From the NCBI GenBank assembly GCA_963575745.1, contig CAUYUJ010001369.1, forward strand, positions 1 through 64,000: a DNA stretch of 64,000 bases. Reading direction: 5' to 3'. Of the stretch, positions 44,641 to 55,885 are shown in pieces. The notes beneath the pieces are model-generated. The model did no database searches, was not told the origin of the DNA, and was given only the letters and a program-made list of their open reading frames with translations. The position numbers were made by a program, and so were the translations under genes. Each line of letters opens with the position of its first letter. Position 1 is the first letter of the stretch. This DNA is from Prorocentrum cordatum (taxonomy: Eukaryota > Sar > Dinophyceae > Prorocentrales > Prorocentraceae).

Positions 44641-45235
44641 GGCCCTGGGACACACAACTAAATACACACAAATAAAATAATTCCCCATATCTCCCCATAT
44701 TTTCTGGGTTTCTGTCTTCCCCACCGCTTCCCATATTTTCCTATGTTTCCCTTGGAGTGGACGATTCATTGTGTCTGTGTTTTTTCTCCTCCTGAATTCA
44801 GACCTCCTGTTGGACTCTTGGAAGCCTCATGGGGGCATTTTGGGGGGGCCTCTTGGAGCTGCCATGGGGCCTCGAGGGGTCCCCGCGGGATGTCTTGAGG
44901 CGCTGCTGGTCCGTCTGGCGCCTTCGGAAGCTGTCAGGCTGGGGGGGGGTCGAGATCGCCTGGGTCGTTTGGGGAGACTCTTGACGGCTCTTGGGACCGT
45001 CATGGAGCTCCTCTTGGGCTCTCTCGGGCAAGTTTTCGGCTCCCCAGCAACCCCAGAAGCAGCCGCCTGATGGATGCCTGGAACACACAAATAAATACAC
45101 ACAAATAAAAATATCCCCCATATTTTCCCATATTTTCTGGGTTTTTGTCTTCCCCACCGCTTCCCATATTTTTGCATATTTTCCTGGGAGTCGACGATTA
45201 ATTGTGTCTGTGTGTTTCTTTCCCTCCTGATCTTG
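44641..45235 (+). repeat. ~160-bp direct repeat pair flanking CTTGGAG-rich sequence
   Basis: Two copies (about 44641-44800 and 45072-45235) share AATACACACAAATAAAA, CCCATATTTTCTGGGTTT, GTCTTCCCCACCGCTTCCCA and GACGATTMATTGTGTCTGTG, with small changes. 44805-45070 between them is CTCTTGG/GGGGCC-type repeat. Confidence 0.8.
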
Positions 45236-45455
45236 GGGGGCTCGCAGAGGAGAATGGCAGTTGCAAGCAGCGCCCTCGACACCAGGTCCATCGGAGCGGG
45301 GCCGCGGGCCCGACCCCGGTTCCGCTGCCAACGGGCCCCCGGGCCACGTGGCGCTAAGTTGGAGTGTCCGATGGGATGGCGCGGGCCCTCCTCGGGGGGG
45401 GGGGTCCAGAGGAGGAGGGGGGGGGGAATCCAGAGGAGGACTTGGCATCGAGGCT
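45236..45455. other. GC-rich spacer
   Basis: Mixed GC-rich sequence ending in a GGGGG run; no gene recognised. Confidence 0.45.
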
Positions 45456-45557
45456 GCTCCTCCTCCCTCCTCCTCCTCCTCCTCCTCCTCCTCCTCCTCC
45501 TTCTTATTATTATTATTAGTCTTCTTATTATTCTTATTATCATTATTGTTATTATTC

Positions 45558-45593
<36 letters not shown>

Positions 45594-46740
45594 TTATTAT
45601 TCTTCTTATTATTCTTCTTATTCTTCTGATTCTTCTTATTCTTATTATTATTATTATTCTTATTATTATTGTTCTTCTTATTCTTCTTATTATTCTTCTT
45701 CGTATTCTTCTTATTCTTATTTTTCTTCTTATTATTCTTATTATTCTTATTATTATTCTTAATATTATTCTTCTTATTGTTCTTATTATTCGTATTATTA
45801 TTATTATTCTTAGTCTTATTAGTATTATTCTTTTTATTATTCTTATTATTCGTCTTCTTATTATTATTCTTCTTATTATTATTCTTCTTATTCTTATTAT
45901 TATTCTTATTCGTATTCTTATTATTCTTCGTATTCTTCTTCTTCTTGTTCTTATGATTATTCTTATTAATAGTATTATTCTTATTCTTCTTCTTCTTATT
46001 AATATTCTGCTTATTCGTATTATTATCCGTCTTCTTGTTATTATTCTTCTTATTCTTCTTATTCTTAGTCTTCTTATTCTTCTTCGTAGTCTTCTTATTA
46101 TTATTCGTCTTATTATTATTATTATTAGTATTCGTCTTCTTCTTATTATTCTTAGTATTCTTCTTATTATTATTCGTCTTCTTCTTCGTATTAGTCTTAC
46201 TCTTCTTATTATTATTATTATTCGTATTCTTCTTATTATTATTATTCTTCTTCTTATTATTATTCTTATTCGTCTTATTCTTCTTATTCGTATTATTCTT
46301 GTTCGTATTAGTATTATTCTTAGTATTATTAGTATTCTTCTTCTTATTATTATTATTCTTATTATTCTTCCTAGTATTTTTCTTCTTATTATTATTAGTA
46401 TTCTTCTTATTTGTTTATTCTTATTATTATGCTTATTATTCTTTTTCTTCTTCGTCTGCTCCTCCTCCTCCTCCTCCTCCTCCTCCTCCTCCTCCGCCTC
46501 CTCCTCCTCCTCCTCCTCCTCCTCCTCCTCCTCCTCCTTCTCCTCCTCCTCCTCCTCCTCCCCCTTCCCCTCCTGCTCCTCCGCCTCCTCCGCCTCCTCC
46601 TCGCCTCCTCCTCCTCCTCCTCCTCCTCCTCCTCCGCCTACTCCTCCTCCCTCCTCTCCTCCGCCTCTCTTCCGCCTCCTCCCCCTCCTCCTCCTCCTCC
46701 TCTCCTCCTCCTCCTCCTCCTCCTCCTCCTCCTCCTCCAT
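45456..46740 (+). repeat. (CCT)n, ~950 bp of (TTATTC)n-like, (CCT)n
   Basis: CCT to about 45500, then TTA/TTC/GTA triplets in irregular order to about 46450, then CCT again. A 579-residue frame (45212-46951) crosses all three and is Leu/Ile/Ser only; rejected as a gene. Confidence 0.93.
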
Positions 46741-46746
46741 CATGCA

Positions 46747-46779
<33 letters not shown>

Positions 46780-47760
46780 TATCTCATCATCTCTTCTCCT
46801 CCTCCTCTACTCCTCCTCCTCCTCCTCCTCCTCCTCCTCCGCCTCCTCCGCCTCATCCTCCTCCTCCTCCTCCGCCTCCTCCTCCGCCTCCGTCTCCTCC
46901 TCCGCCTCCTCCTCCTCCTCCTCGGTCTCCTCATCGGACTGGCGGCGGTAATCGTGCTCCCCGAAGGCTCTCTGGGAGCATGACGGTGTGGGCCGCGTTG
47001 GAACCTTTCAGGAATCTTGAACTGGTGGCGAAGCTTGGAAGGAAGAGGGGGAAGCCAGGAAGGCCACGGCGAGGAGTGTGGAGGAGCGTACGGGTTGCAC
47101 GAAAGAGACTGGAATGGCCTTCGACCCATCCCTTGAGGAGGCTCAGTCGCTCCCGAGGCCTGGTCAGCGGGGGGCAAAAACAGGGGGAACCGGCCGCACG
47201 GGGCTCCAAAAAAATATCAGGTCAGCCAGAGGGACCCGAGAGCCAACGCCACAAAAGAATGCCTGCCACATCATCCTCCAACTCCTCCTCCTCCTCCTCC
47301 TCCTCCTCCTCCTCCTCCTCCTCCTCCTCCTCCTCCTCCTCCGCCTCATCCTCCTCCTCCTCCTCCGCCTCCTCCTCCGCCTCCGTCTCCTCCTCCGCCT
47401 CCTCCTCCTCCTCCTCGGTCTCCTCCTCGGACTGGCGGCGGTAATCGTGCTCCCCGAAGGCTCTCTGGGAGCATGACGGTGTGGGCCGCGTTGGAACCTT
47501 TCAGGAATCTTGAACTGGTGGCGAAGCTTGGAAGGAAGAGGGGGGAGCCGGGAAGGCCACGGCGAGGAGTGTGGAGGAGCGTACGGGGTGCACGAAAGAG
47601 ACTGGAATGGCCTTCGACCCATCCCTTGAGGAGGCTCAGTCGCTCCCGAGGCCTGGTCAGCGGGGGGCAAAAACAGGGGGAACCGGCCGCACGGGGCTCC
47701 CAAAAAATATCAGGTCAGCCAGAGGGCCCCGAGAGCCAACGCCACAAAAGAATGCCACAT
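46741..47760 (+). repeat. 493-bp tandem duplication including a CCT tract
   Basis: (CAT)n at 46745-46785, then two copies of a block offset by 493 bp: GGCGGCGGTAATCGTGCTCC (46941 and 47434), GGAACCTTTCAGGAATCTTG, GGAATGGCCTTCGACCCATC, ending CACAAAAGAATGCC. The copies differ at only a few bases, so the duplication is recent or the copies are homogenised. No gene recognised inside. Confidence 0.9.
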
Positions 47761-48134
47761 CCTCCTCCTCCTCCTCCTCCTCCTCCTCCTCCTCCTCCTC
47801 CTCCTCCTCCTCCTCCTCCGCCTCATCCTCCTCCTCCTCCTCCTCCGCCTCCTCCTCCGCCTCCGTCTCCTCCTCCTACTCCTCCTCCTGGTCCTCCTCC
47901 TCCTCCTCCTCCTCCTCCTCCGGTCCGCCTCCTCCTCCTCTCCTCCGCCTCCGACTCCGCCTCCTCCCTCCTCCTCCTCATCCCTCCTCCTCCTCCTCCT
48001 CCTCCCCTCCTCCGCCTCCTCCTCCTCCTCCTACTCCTTCCTCCTCCTCCTCCTCCCTCCTCCTCCTCTCTGCTCCTCCTCCTCCTCCTCCTCCCCCTAC
48101 CTCCCCCTCCTCCTCCGCCTCCTCCTCCTCCTTT
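47761..48134 (+). repeat. (CCT)n tract
   Basis: CCT with CCG and CTG interruptions. Confidence 0.95.
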
Positions 48135-48565
48135 GCCAGAAGGCCCTGGATCCGACGCTGCAAAAGAATGCCGCATCGCAAAAAGTCACGACCGGAGGCC
48201 CAGACCCGATCCTCCTGCGGCATTTCCACCGCGCACCGATCTGTGACGGCCCCGGGACCCGAACTGGGGCGAACCCGCCCAGCTCGAACAAAAAAATATC
48301 TCGGGGGACCTCCGTTAACCCCTCCTCCTCCTCCTCCTCCTCCTCCTCCTCCTCCGCCTCCTCCTCCTCCTTAGCCAGAAGGCCCTAAGATCCGACGCTG
48401 CAAAAGAATGCCACATCGCAAAAAAGTCACGACTGGAGGCCCAGACCCGATCCTTCAGCGGCATCTCCACCCCGCACCGATCTGTGACGTCCCGGGACCG
48501 TAACTGGGGCGAAACCGCCCAGCTCGAAAAAAAAACATGATCTCGGGGGACCTCCGTTAAAATTG
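48135..48565 (+). repeat. ~239-bp tandem duplication
   Basis: GCCAGAAGGCCCT, GATCCGACGCTGCAAAAGAA, CCGATCTGTGACG and CTCGGGGGACCTCCGTTA occur twice, about 239 bp apart, with a short CCT tract between. It also shares GCAAAAGAATGCC-type text with the 493-bp duplication upstream. Confidence 0.85.
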
Positions 48566-48851
48566 ACCCCCTCCTCCTCCTCCTCCTCCTCCTCCTCCTC
48601 CTCCTCCTCCTCCTCCTCCTCCTCCGCCTCCTCCGCCTCCGCCTCCGCCTCCGCCTCCTCCTCCTCCTCCTCCTCCTCCTCCTCCTCCTCCTCCTCCTCC
48701 TCCTCCTCCTCCGTTGCGCGAGCCACGAGAGGGGCCCCCTCGGGTGGGGGCCCCTGGCCTGCAGCAGCCCGTCGCGCCGCAGCGCGTCGTCCGTCTCCAG
48801 CGGCCGCCCGTCGCTGCAGTCGCCTGCGCCCGCCGGGTGGAGCTCGGCCCG

Positions 48852-48907
<56 letters not shown>

Positions 48908-48960
48908 CGCTGCGGGGGGCGGCGGCACCACGCTGGGCGGCCCCTGAGATCCAGGCGCTG
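48566..48960 (+). repeat. (CCT)n, GC-rich spacer and (GAC)n
   Basis: CCT at 48570-48714, GC-rich sequence, then an uninterrupted (GAC)n run at about 48853-48906. Confidence 0.9.
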
Positions 48961-49385
48961 CAACGTTTGCACCACGGGCGTCTGCGCTCAGCCTCGGGCC
49001 CCGAGGCCCTCAAACGCCGGTCGGGCTCGTCGGTGGGGTCTGGGGCTCTGGTCGTGATTTCTCGCGACGCGGAGCTTACGCCGCAACGTCGTGTCTCGGG
49101 GGAGTGAGTGGGGGCAGGAGGAGCACGAGGGAGAAGGGCAAGGCGGGCAGGTTGGACAGCCCGGTTGGGAAGAGGCTCACAAGACTACGCGGCCGCTGAG
49201 CGGCCGCACCCGCGGGGACCTGGGAGGAAGAGAAGGAGGAGGAGGAGGCGGAGGAGGAGGAGGAGGAGGAGCAGCAGCGGCTCCCGACTGCACCTCGCGC
49301 AATACATAGCCCTACCGAACCACGCGGCGAGAGGAGAAGGGACAGTGGACGAGTTGCGGTCATCCAGCGCGCATGGCATCATGCC
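48961..49385. other. Spacer with a fold-back fragment and short (GGA)n
   Basis: GTCGTGA-TTTC-TCGCGAC followed by GCGGAG (49050-49073) resembles the 3' hairpin of the CCCAGA family, so it may be a fragment. (GGA)n lies at about 49222-49270. No gene called. Confidence 0.4.
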
Positions 49386-49389
49386 AAGC

Positions 49390-49900
49390 TTCCCTCTGCA
49401 GTCGAGAAGGCGTGTGCACTTCCATCACTCGGAGCCGCAATCTGAAGGCAGAGGCGTTGAACACATGCCCTCGAAGGCATCAACGCCTCGATGTGATCAT
49501 CCTCCCCTAGCAGCCCTCCGACGGCAAACCCACCGCGCCCAAGGTGCTTGACGTAGAAGTTCAAGTGCAAGTCGCCTTGCTCAGCGCGCCCCAAGGGCGA
49601 CTTTGGGCTCTGCGCCCCAACCAAATTAGCCACTGAGCTTGGAAACGAAGACCGTCGGCTTCCTTCGCCTCCACCCACGCACCCGTGACACACAACTCTT
49701 GAAAACACGTGTCTGCACATTGTCTTTCCAATCGACAAGCCTCAGCCCCTACGTGAAGCATTGCATTGACCGCCGTTCACGCGGGATGTTTATGAGAGCA
49801 TGATTTCCCGGTTTCATCAAGTTGAGCTGCTGGCCAAGAACATGTTGCAAGTGGGGATCGCCAGTGGCAGCCACGCTGCCAGCTCCGCCCACCACTGAGG
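49390..49900 (-). pseudogene. GDPH (von Willebrand D-like) secreted-protein domain, frame-broken
   Basis: Three minus-strand frames succeed one another: AATGDPHLQHVLGQQLNLMK and PGNHALINIPR (about 49890-49770), then ACRLERQCADTCFQELCVTG and AWVEAKEADGLRFQAQ (49740-49640), then GDLHLNFYVKHLGRGGFAVG and GLLGEDDHIEA (49580-49480). The GDPH start and pattern are like von Willebrand type D modules, and I recall similar domains in large uncharacterised dinoflagellate secreted proteins. At least two frameshifts are needed, so it is a pseudogene or has errors. The PAN-like segment 1 kb upstream on the same strand probably belongs to the same gene. Confidence 0.55.
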
Positions 49901-49959
49901 CCAGATATGTCGGCTGTGGCGTCGGCAGATTTCGAACATACGATAACATACATTGGTTT

Positions 49960-50367
49960 TGGCCTCGGGTTGGTCGTCGGGCTGGGGCTGGGCGTCGGGC
50001 TGGGCGTCGGGTTGGGCGTCGGGTTCGGCGGAGATCATTTTTTTATTCCGGCCGGTAACGCTCGTTACCCGGGGGGGGGGGGTCGTGCCCCCCGGGTAAC
50101 GGTAACGCTTGGGCTGGGCGGGGTATGGCGAAGCAGGGGCGCTCTGCGATCGCCATAGTATGCGCGCGAGCAGCACTCTCTGCCTGAGAGCACCACAGTG
50201 GCTTGCGATTCGAGTACAAGCGCAAAGCCCGCCGCGTGGTCCCGGCACCACGCCCGCGCCCGCGCGCGCGACGACGATGATCGACGAGCGACGAGCGACG
50301 AGGTCGACGACGACGACGACGACGTTTGCCGCCTGTTTCGGCCTCCGGAGGCCGTTTTCGGGCGCCG

Positions 50368-50422
<55 letters not shown>

Positions 50423-50880
50423 TTCGAGTACAAGCGCAAAGCCCGCAAGCACCAGCATCGCGCATGCGAGCGCCGCAATGGCCTGCGAGCGCCCACAGTG
50501 CGCCTGCGACCACCACACCACAGTGCGCATGCCTTCGGGCACCAGCATGTTGGAGGGGAAGACCGAGACCCCCCCCGCGTACGAGCGTTACCGTTACGGG
50601 GGGGGGGGGGAGAGGCCCGGGTAACGAGCGTTACCCCCCAGAGGATAAAAAAACAATCTCGGCCCAGCCCAGCCCAGCCCACGCCGTCGGGCTGGGCGTG
50701 GGCCCGACGCCCACGAGCTAACCCTACGCCCAGCCCGACGCCGTCGGGCTGGGCGTGGGCCTGGGCGCCAGGCTGGGCGTAGGGTTGGGCGTCGGGTTGG
50801 GCGTCGGGCTGGGCGTCGGGTTGGGCGCCGGGATGGGCGTAGGCCTGGGCGTCGGGCGGCATCGGGTTGGGCATCGAGGA
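49960..50880. mobile_element. Fold-back element with GGTAACG hairpins, within the broken gene
   Basis: The left arm 50021-50110 (GAGATCATTTTTTTATTCC, GGTAACGCTCGTTACCCGGG, CCCGGGTAACGGTAACGCT) is mirrored at 50578-50670 (GCGTTACCGTTACGG, CCCGGGTAACGAGCGTTACC, AAAAAAACAATCTC). Inside are two copies of GATTCGAGTACAAGCGCAAA, (GAC)n runs and CGGCCTCCGGAGGCCG. GGGCTGGGCGTCG minisatellite flanks both arms. It separates the PAN-like and GDPH-like segments, so it may lie in an intron or have broken the gene. Confidence 0.75.
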
Positions 50881-50906
50881 GGGTGTCGGTGCACAGACCG
50901 CCATCT

Positions 50907-51190
50907 TCACGCCGGAAGAATGCAGTCGCCAACGTTAGACATCAGCAGGCACTGCTGGTCACCATGAAGTTGAGGAGTCGAGAGCTCGCACGTAGCAGAC
51001 ACGGCGCATTCCGCTGCGCACTGGGGCCACGTCCAGGCATTCCCATTCGGCGAATTCGACGGCTGCAGGAGAGAACATCTGAAGTCCCCGCGTGCCAGCC
51101 AGTCACGTCCCACTTCCAGCAACCACTAGACGAATCGGGCGGGTCAGGCGTCGGGCTGCGCGTCTTGGATAGCGTCGGCTGTGTGGGCTC
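50907..51190 (-). pseudogene. PAN/apple-like Cys-rich segment (tentative)
   Basis: One frame gives NAWTWPQCAAECAVSATCEL, then QQCLLMSNVGDCILP, with the Cys spacing (QCAAEC, TCEL, QCLLM) expected of PAN/apple modules. The preceding piece GCWKWDVTGWHAGTSDVLS is in another frame, which suggests a frameshift or splice. PAN modules upstream of a GDPH domain would fit a secreted adhesive protein. It is short and decayed, so this is a probable, not firm, call. Confidence 0.4.
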
Positions 51191-51650
51191 CAGCTTGGGC
51201 TCCAGCAGTGCAACGACAGCCACGAGCGCGTAAATTTGTGTGCCGATGTTCGCGAAGGACTCCCAAGCCGTCGAGGCGAACCAGAGAGTGGATGCGCCCA
51301 CGCACTGAGTGGAGTACCAGGGCACACTTGTCCTCAAAGCTCCGACGCCACGTGGACGACGCAGCCGCAGCCTGCGACCGCACAATTTTTGGGTTGGCGT
51401 GCCCGCTGCCTTCCGACCACGTCCGCGGATCGAAAAGCAGGCTTTCTGTAACTACGAAGAGTCGCAAGCGTGGTCCCCACGACACAAAAGTCGATGCGTA
51501 TTCGTACCAGACTGGTTCTGAATATCATTGATATGATTCGTATTACTATTCGTATTCTTCGTGTTCTTTATACTATTGCTAAGTTTAGGCTTACGACTCG
51601 TATCACTCATCCTCTTCTTCATAGTATTCGTATGAGCATTTTCATCATGA
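51191..51650. other. Spacer, possible 5' part of the broken gene, then AT-rich
   Basis: 51191-51490 has minus-strand frames with no domain; one contains a hydrophobic run (IYALVAVVALL) that could be a signal peptide of the same gene. 51500-51650 is TATTCGTAT-rich. Nothing firm. Confidence 0.35.
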
Positions 51651-52519
51651 TCCTGGCGAAGGACCCAACCATTTGCAGTTGTGGGTACCGCAATTGTGAA
51701 TATTTTCTTCGGTGAAGCTCCCTATGGGGCCACGAAGCGCTGCACTGGGTGGGGGGAACGCATGCGGGCATTCCCACTGGGGGCTTCGGTGGAGCTCCAT
51801 ATGGGGCCGCGGAACGCTGTACTGGGTGAGTGAAAATGATAAATTGGGCTTCCCGAGCGCATGCGGGCGGTCCCACTGGTGGAGCTCCCTACGGGGCCAC
51901 GAAGCGCCGTACTGGGTGGGTGCAACTGCCAAACTGGGTTTCCGGAACGCATGCGGGCGGTCCCACTGAATGCGTCGGTGGAGCCCCCTATGGGGCCACG
52001 AAACGCTGTACTGGGTGGGTGAAAATGCCAAACTGAGGAGGAGGAGGAGGACGACGAGGAGGAGGAGGAGGAGGACGAGGAGGAGGATAAGGAGGAGGAG
52101 GAGGAGGAGGAGGAGGAGGAGGAGGAGGAGGAGGGTTTCCGGGACGCACGCCGGCGGTCCCACGGGGGGCTTCGGGTAGAGCTCCTTATGGGGCCACGAA
52201 GCGCTGCACTGGGCAGGTCAGAGTGCCAAATTGGGCTTCTGGGACGCATGCGGGCGGTCCCACGGGGGGCCTCGGTGGAGCTCCTTATGGGGCCACGAAG
52301 CGCTGTACTGGGCGGGTCAGCATGCCAAATCGGGCTTCTGGGACGCATGCGGGCGGTCCCACTGGGGGCTTCGGTGGAGCTCCGTATGGGGCCACGAAAC
52401 GCTGCACTGGGTGGGAGAAACGCAGAGAGGAGGGAGGAGGGGGAGGAAGGAAGGAGGGAGGAGGGACGCGGGGACCGTCTCTTCAAAACGAGGACCCAAC
52501 ACCACAGGATGGTTGGGAA
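51651..52519 (+). mobile_element. Composite tandem-array element, copy 4 (short)
   Basis: Left end TCCTGGCGAAGGACCCAACC then ATTTGCAGTTGTGGGTACCG; right end GACCGTCTCTTCAAAACGAG then GGATGGTTGGGAA. The core has only about seven units of 77-100 bp with GGAGCTCCCTATGGGGCCAC and a ~100-bp GGA tract at 52035-52135. The array content differs from copies 1-3 but the ends are conserved, which defines the element. Confidence 0.85.
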
Positions 52520-53065
52520 CTAGTTCTATGATTCGCAATCTTATTGGCATCAGCACTACTACTCACAGGACTGTACGCCTTCTTAGTGTCGCAATGCTAT
52601 TCTCAATGTTACTTCTTATTCACCTGTTTTCGGTACGCTGAGTTTTCATGTTATTACTAGTATGCATATTATGATTCGCACTCGTTTCTTCATAATACTG
52701 CGCGCCTTAGCGTTCTCAGTGTGATTGTTTGTGTTCCTCCTCCTCCTCCTGCTCATCCTGCTCCTGCTGGTCCTCCTCCTCCACCTCGTCTTCTTCTTAT
52801 GGTTATGATTGTTATTCTTCTTATTATTAATATTATTCGTGATCACCCTCATCATCATCAGCAGCAGCAGCATGGTCATCCTCCTCTTCCTTTTCCTCTT
52901 CCTCCTCCTCCTGCGCCTCCTCCTTCTCCTCCTCCTTTTCCTCCCTTCATTCCCCTTATAAATAAACTCCTCCCTGTCGCACCCTGAGGCCAGTCGGAAG
53001 ACCAGGCCGGGCGTTTCGCATGAGACATCCTTACCACTTATGGTCCTGAAGCTCGGAAATTTGCA
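52520..53065. other. Low-GC spacer with CCT/CTT tracts
   Basis: TTATTC-like text, then CCT at 52738-52800 and 52880-52945. No recognised gene. Confidence 0.5.
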
Positions 53066-54985
53066 GTAGCTTCACGGATGGAGGGCGGGTGGTGTTCCAA
53101 ATGCGGCTCTCGCCTCAATGCCGCCCACATTCCTCTCCAAAACCTGGATTGGCTTCACGGGTTGAGGGCGGCCCGCTTTCAACATGTGGTTCTCGCCGTA
53201 GCGCCGCGCACACTCGTCGTAAAGATTGCAAGAGTTGCACGGATCGAGGACGGGTGGTTTTCAAAACGATGCCTGTGCTGCAGTCTGCAAGAATGTGAAC
53301 GTGGCACGGACGAAGGGCGGCTCCTTTTCAAAGCCCGGTTCTCGCTTCAGGGCCGCGAGCGCTGGTTTTAGGCATGCTCAGAAGCTTCGCGGGCTCCTGT
53401 GGCTCAAACGCCAGAAGTGGGTTTCTGGAACGACTCGGGATTATCAGGGCGCAACAGTTACGTCCATTCGCGGCGTTGGAACCCCAGGAATGGAGTTCTG
53501 GCACGACTCGGGATCGTTCAGACGCAACACTCAAGTTGATTCGTGGTGTTGACTCTCCGAGAATGGTGCTTTGCGACGCTTCAGGATCTCAATCGGCTGT
53601 CTCCCGCGAGGGAACATCCCTCACTGGACATGAACCCTTGTATGAGGCCTGTGAATGAGGAGCTCGGACGGAAGGTATATTCCAACATCGTTGATGGGTC
53701 TTGGGTGCTCACTAGTCATCCTCCTCGTCCTCCCCCTCCTCCTCCTCTTCATCTTCCTCCTCCTCCTCCTCCTCCTCCTCCTCCTCCTCCTCCTACCCCT
53801 CCTGCCCCTCCTCCTCCTCCTCCTCCTCCTCCTCCTCCTCCTTACCCTTCTCCTCCTCCTCCTCTTCCTCCTCCTTTTCCTCCTCTTCCTCCTCCTCCTC
53901 CTCCTCCTCCTCTTCCTCTTTCTCTTCCTCCTCCTCCTCCTCCTCCTGCTCCTCCTCCTCTTCTCAGGGCGGGCTGGTTTCAAAATGTGGTTTTCACCTT
54001 CGCGCCGCGCAGATTCGTTTCAAACAATTGCAAAGAGTTTCACGGATCGAAAATAGATCATTTTCAAAATCTGGTTCTCGCGTTCGCGCCGCGCACCTTC
54101 AATTTCAACCGTTGTAGGAGTGCTACGAAACCTCATTGCTACAATACCAGAATTAGGTTTCTGGAACGATTCAGGGCTGTCAGGGCGCAGGAGTTACGCT
54201 CATCCGCTGTGTGCAAAGTCCCAGGAATGGCGTTCTGGCACGACTCGTGATGCCAAGGCGCAACAGTCAAGTTGATTCGTGGCGTTGATACTCAGACACA
54301 AAATGCTGGCACGTATCATGATCTTGCGACGGTTGTCTCCCGACAGGACACTTCCCTGAGTGGAATGGACCCTTGTCGGGGCCTGTGACGAGGGAACTTG
54401 GAGGGAGGGTATGTTCCAACATCATTGGTGAATGTTGGACTTACTATGGTCACTGGTCATCCTCTTCCTCTTCTTCCTCCTCCTCCTCCACCTCATCCTC
54501 CTCAGGGCGGGTGGTTTTCAAAATGTGGCTCTCGCCTTCACGCCGCGCACATTCGTCCCAAACAATTGCAAGGGGCTTCACGGATTGAAGGCGGGTTGTT
54601 TTCAAAATCTGGTTCTCACCTTAGCGCCGCGCACATTGAGTTTCAACAGCTGTCAGAGTTTCACGAAATTTCATCGTTAAAATACCAGAACTGGGTTTCT
54701 GGAACCATTCAGGACTGTCAGGGCGCAACAATTGCCTTCACACGCTGCGTTCAAGTCCCAGGAAGGGCGTTTTGGGACGATTCAGGCTCGTCAAGACGCA
54801 ACAGGCAAGTTGACTAGTAACGTTGAAGTTCCGAGAAAAGCGTGTTGGTACGCCTGAGGATCCTGCAACGGTTGTCTCGCGACGGGACTCTTCCCTGAGT
54901 GGAAGGGACCCTTGTCGGAGCTTGCGACGAGGGAGCTTGGAGGGGGTGTGTATTCCAACATCGTCGATGGAGCTTGGGTTTACAC
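53066..54985 (+). repeat. ~500-bp higher-order tandem repeat, 3 copies
   Basis: Copies start near 53075, 53965 and 54505. Each has two ~95-bp sub-repeats (TTTTCAAAATGTGGCTCTCG then CGCCGCGCACATTCGT), then AGGTTTCTGGAACGATTCAG, CAGGGCGCAACAGTTAC, GTTGATTCGTGGCGTTGA, GTCTCCCGACAGGA and ATTCCAACATCGTTGATGG, and ends in a CCT tract. The CCT tract of copy 1 is long (53718-53960). Copies are clearly diverged. No coding domain recognised. Confidence 0.85.
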
Positions 54986-55152
54986 TGGTCCGTCTCCTCC
55001 TCCTCCTCCTCCTCCTCCTCCTCCGCCTCCTCCTCCTCCGCCTCCTCCTCCTCCTCCGCCTCCTCCTCCGCCTCCTCCTCCTCCTCCTCCTCCTCCTCCT
55101 CCTCCCCCTCCTCCTCCTCCTCCTCCGCCTCCTCCGCCTCCTCCTCCTCGTC
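54986..55152 (+). repeat. (CCT)n tract
   Basis: CCT with CCG triplets, closing the third copy of the higher-order repeat. Confidence 0.95.
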
Positions 55153-55560
55153 GCCGCCGGCTGGCTCCCAGCGTGCTTGGCAGTGCAGCGTATGCTCGCG
55201 CACGGCGAGGAGTGCTGACAGTGTCGAGCCCCCTCCTGGCCGTTGCAGCCAGGAGCCGAGAGCCAACGCGCATGCTCTACATGATCTCCAGCATAAATGT
55301 GTGATGTACGACTGTTCTAACGAGTCTCTTCTAGTGGTTTGCACAGCGTGTAAGGATATACGTGTGGTGCCCGCCTTGCGAAGCTCGGTGGTCAGCGCAC
55401 GGGTCCGCCAAAGTGTAAGAAGACGGGTGCAGACAACAGTACAACCCACACAGCTGGAATCAGACTTGCAAAGACATCCATCCTAAGAAGCGTGGAGTTA
55501 CCCTTCTGCAGGACACTGTTAGTGTGCTATAGGCATGCAGCGTAGCGGTGGCACTCAAAA
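55153..55560. other. Unique spacer
   Basis: No repeat and no recognised domain. Frames of 60-100 residues exist on both strands; none is convincing. Confidence 0.4.
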
Positions 55561-55885
55561 CAAAGGATCCTCCTCATCATCCTCTTCCTCCTCCTCCTCC
55601 TCCTCCTCCTCCTCCTCCTCCTCCTCCTCCTCTTCCTCCTCGTCCTCCTCCGCCTCCTCTTCGTCCTCCTCCTCCTCCTCCCTTCCTCCTCCTTCTCCTC
55701 GTCCTCCTCCTCCTCCTCCTCCTCCTCTTCCTCCTCCTCCTCCTTGCCTTCCATGGGCACCAGCGACAGCTCCCTCGACTCGAAGGTCTTCCAGCGCAGC
55801 TCGCCGCTCTCCAAGAGGGCCCGCGTCCGCCTCGCGGCCTCCTTGTCCAGGGACGGGAATGCCTCCTTGCACGCCTCGGCGGAAG
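55561..55885 (-). CDS. Possible exon of an unknown acidic-tailed protein
   Basis: Minus-strand frame EACKEAFPSLDKEAARRTRA, LLESGELRWKTFESRELSLV, PMEGK runs into a Glu-rich stretch encoded by the CCT tract. The non-repeat ~45 residues look like a charged helix with ordinary composition. A pyrimidine-rich stretch and AG precede GCGTGCAAGG (about 55880) as a possible acceptor. I do not recognise the protein; chance is possible. Confidence 0.25.

Noticed and set aside
45212-46951. 579-residue Leu/Ile-rich frame that could suggest a polytopic membrane protein
   Set aside because: It is the translation of TTA/TTC/ATT triplets flanked by CCT tracts; no non-repeat core exists.
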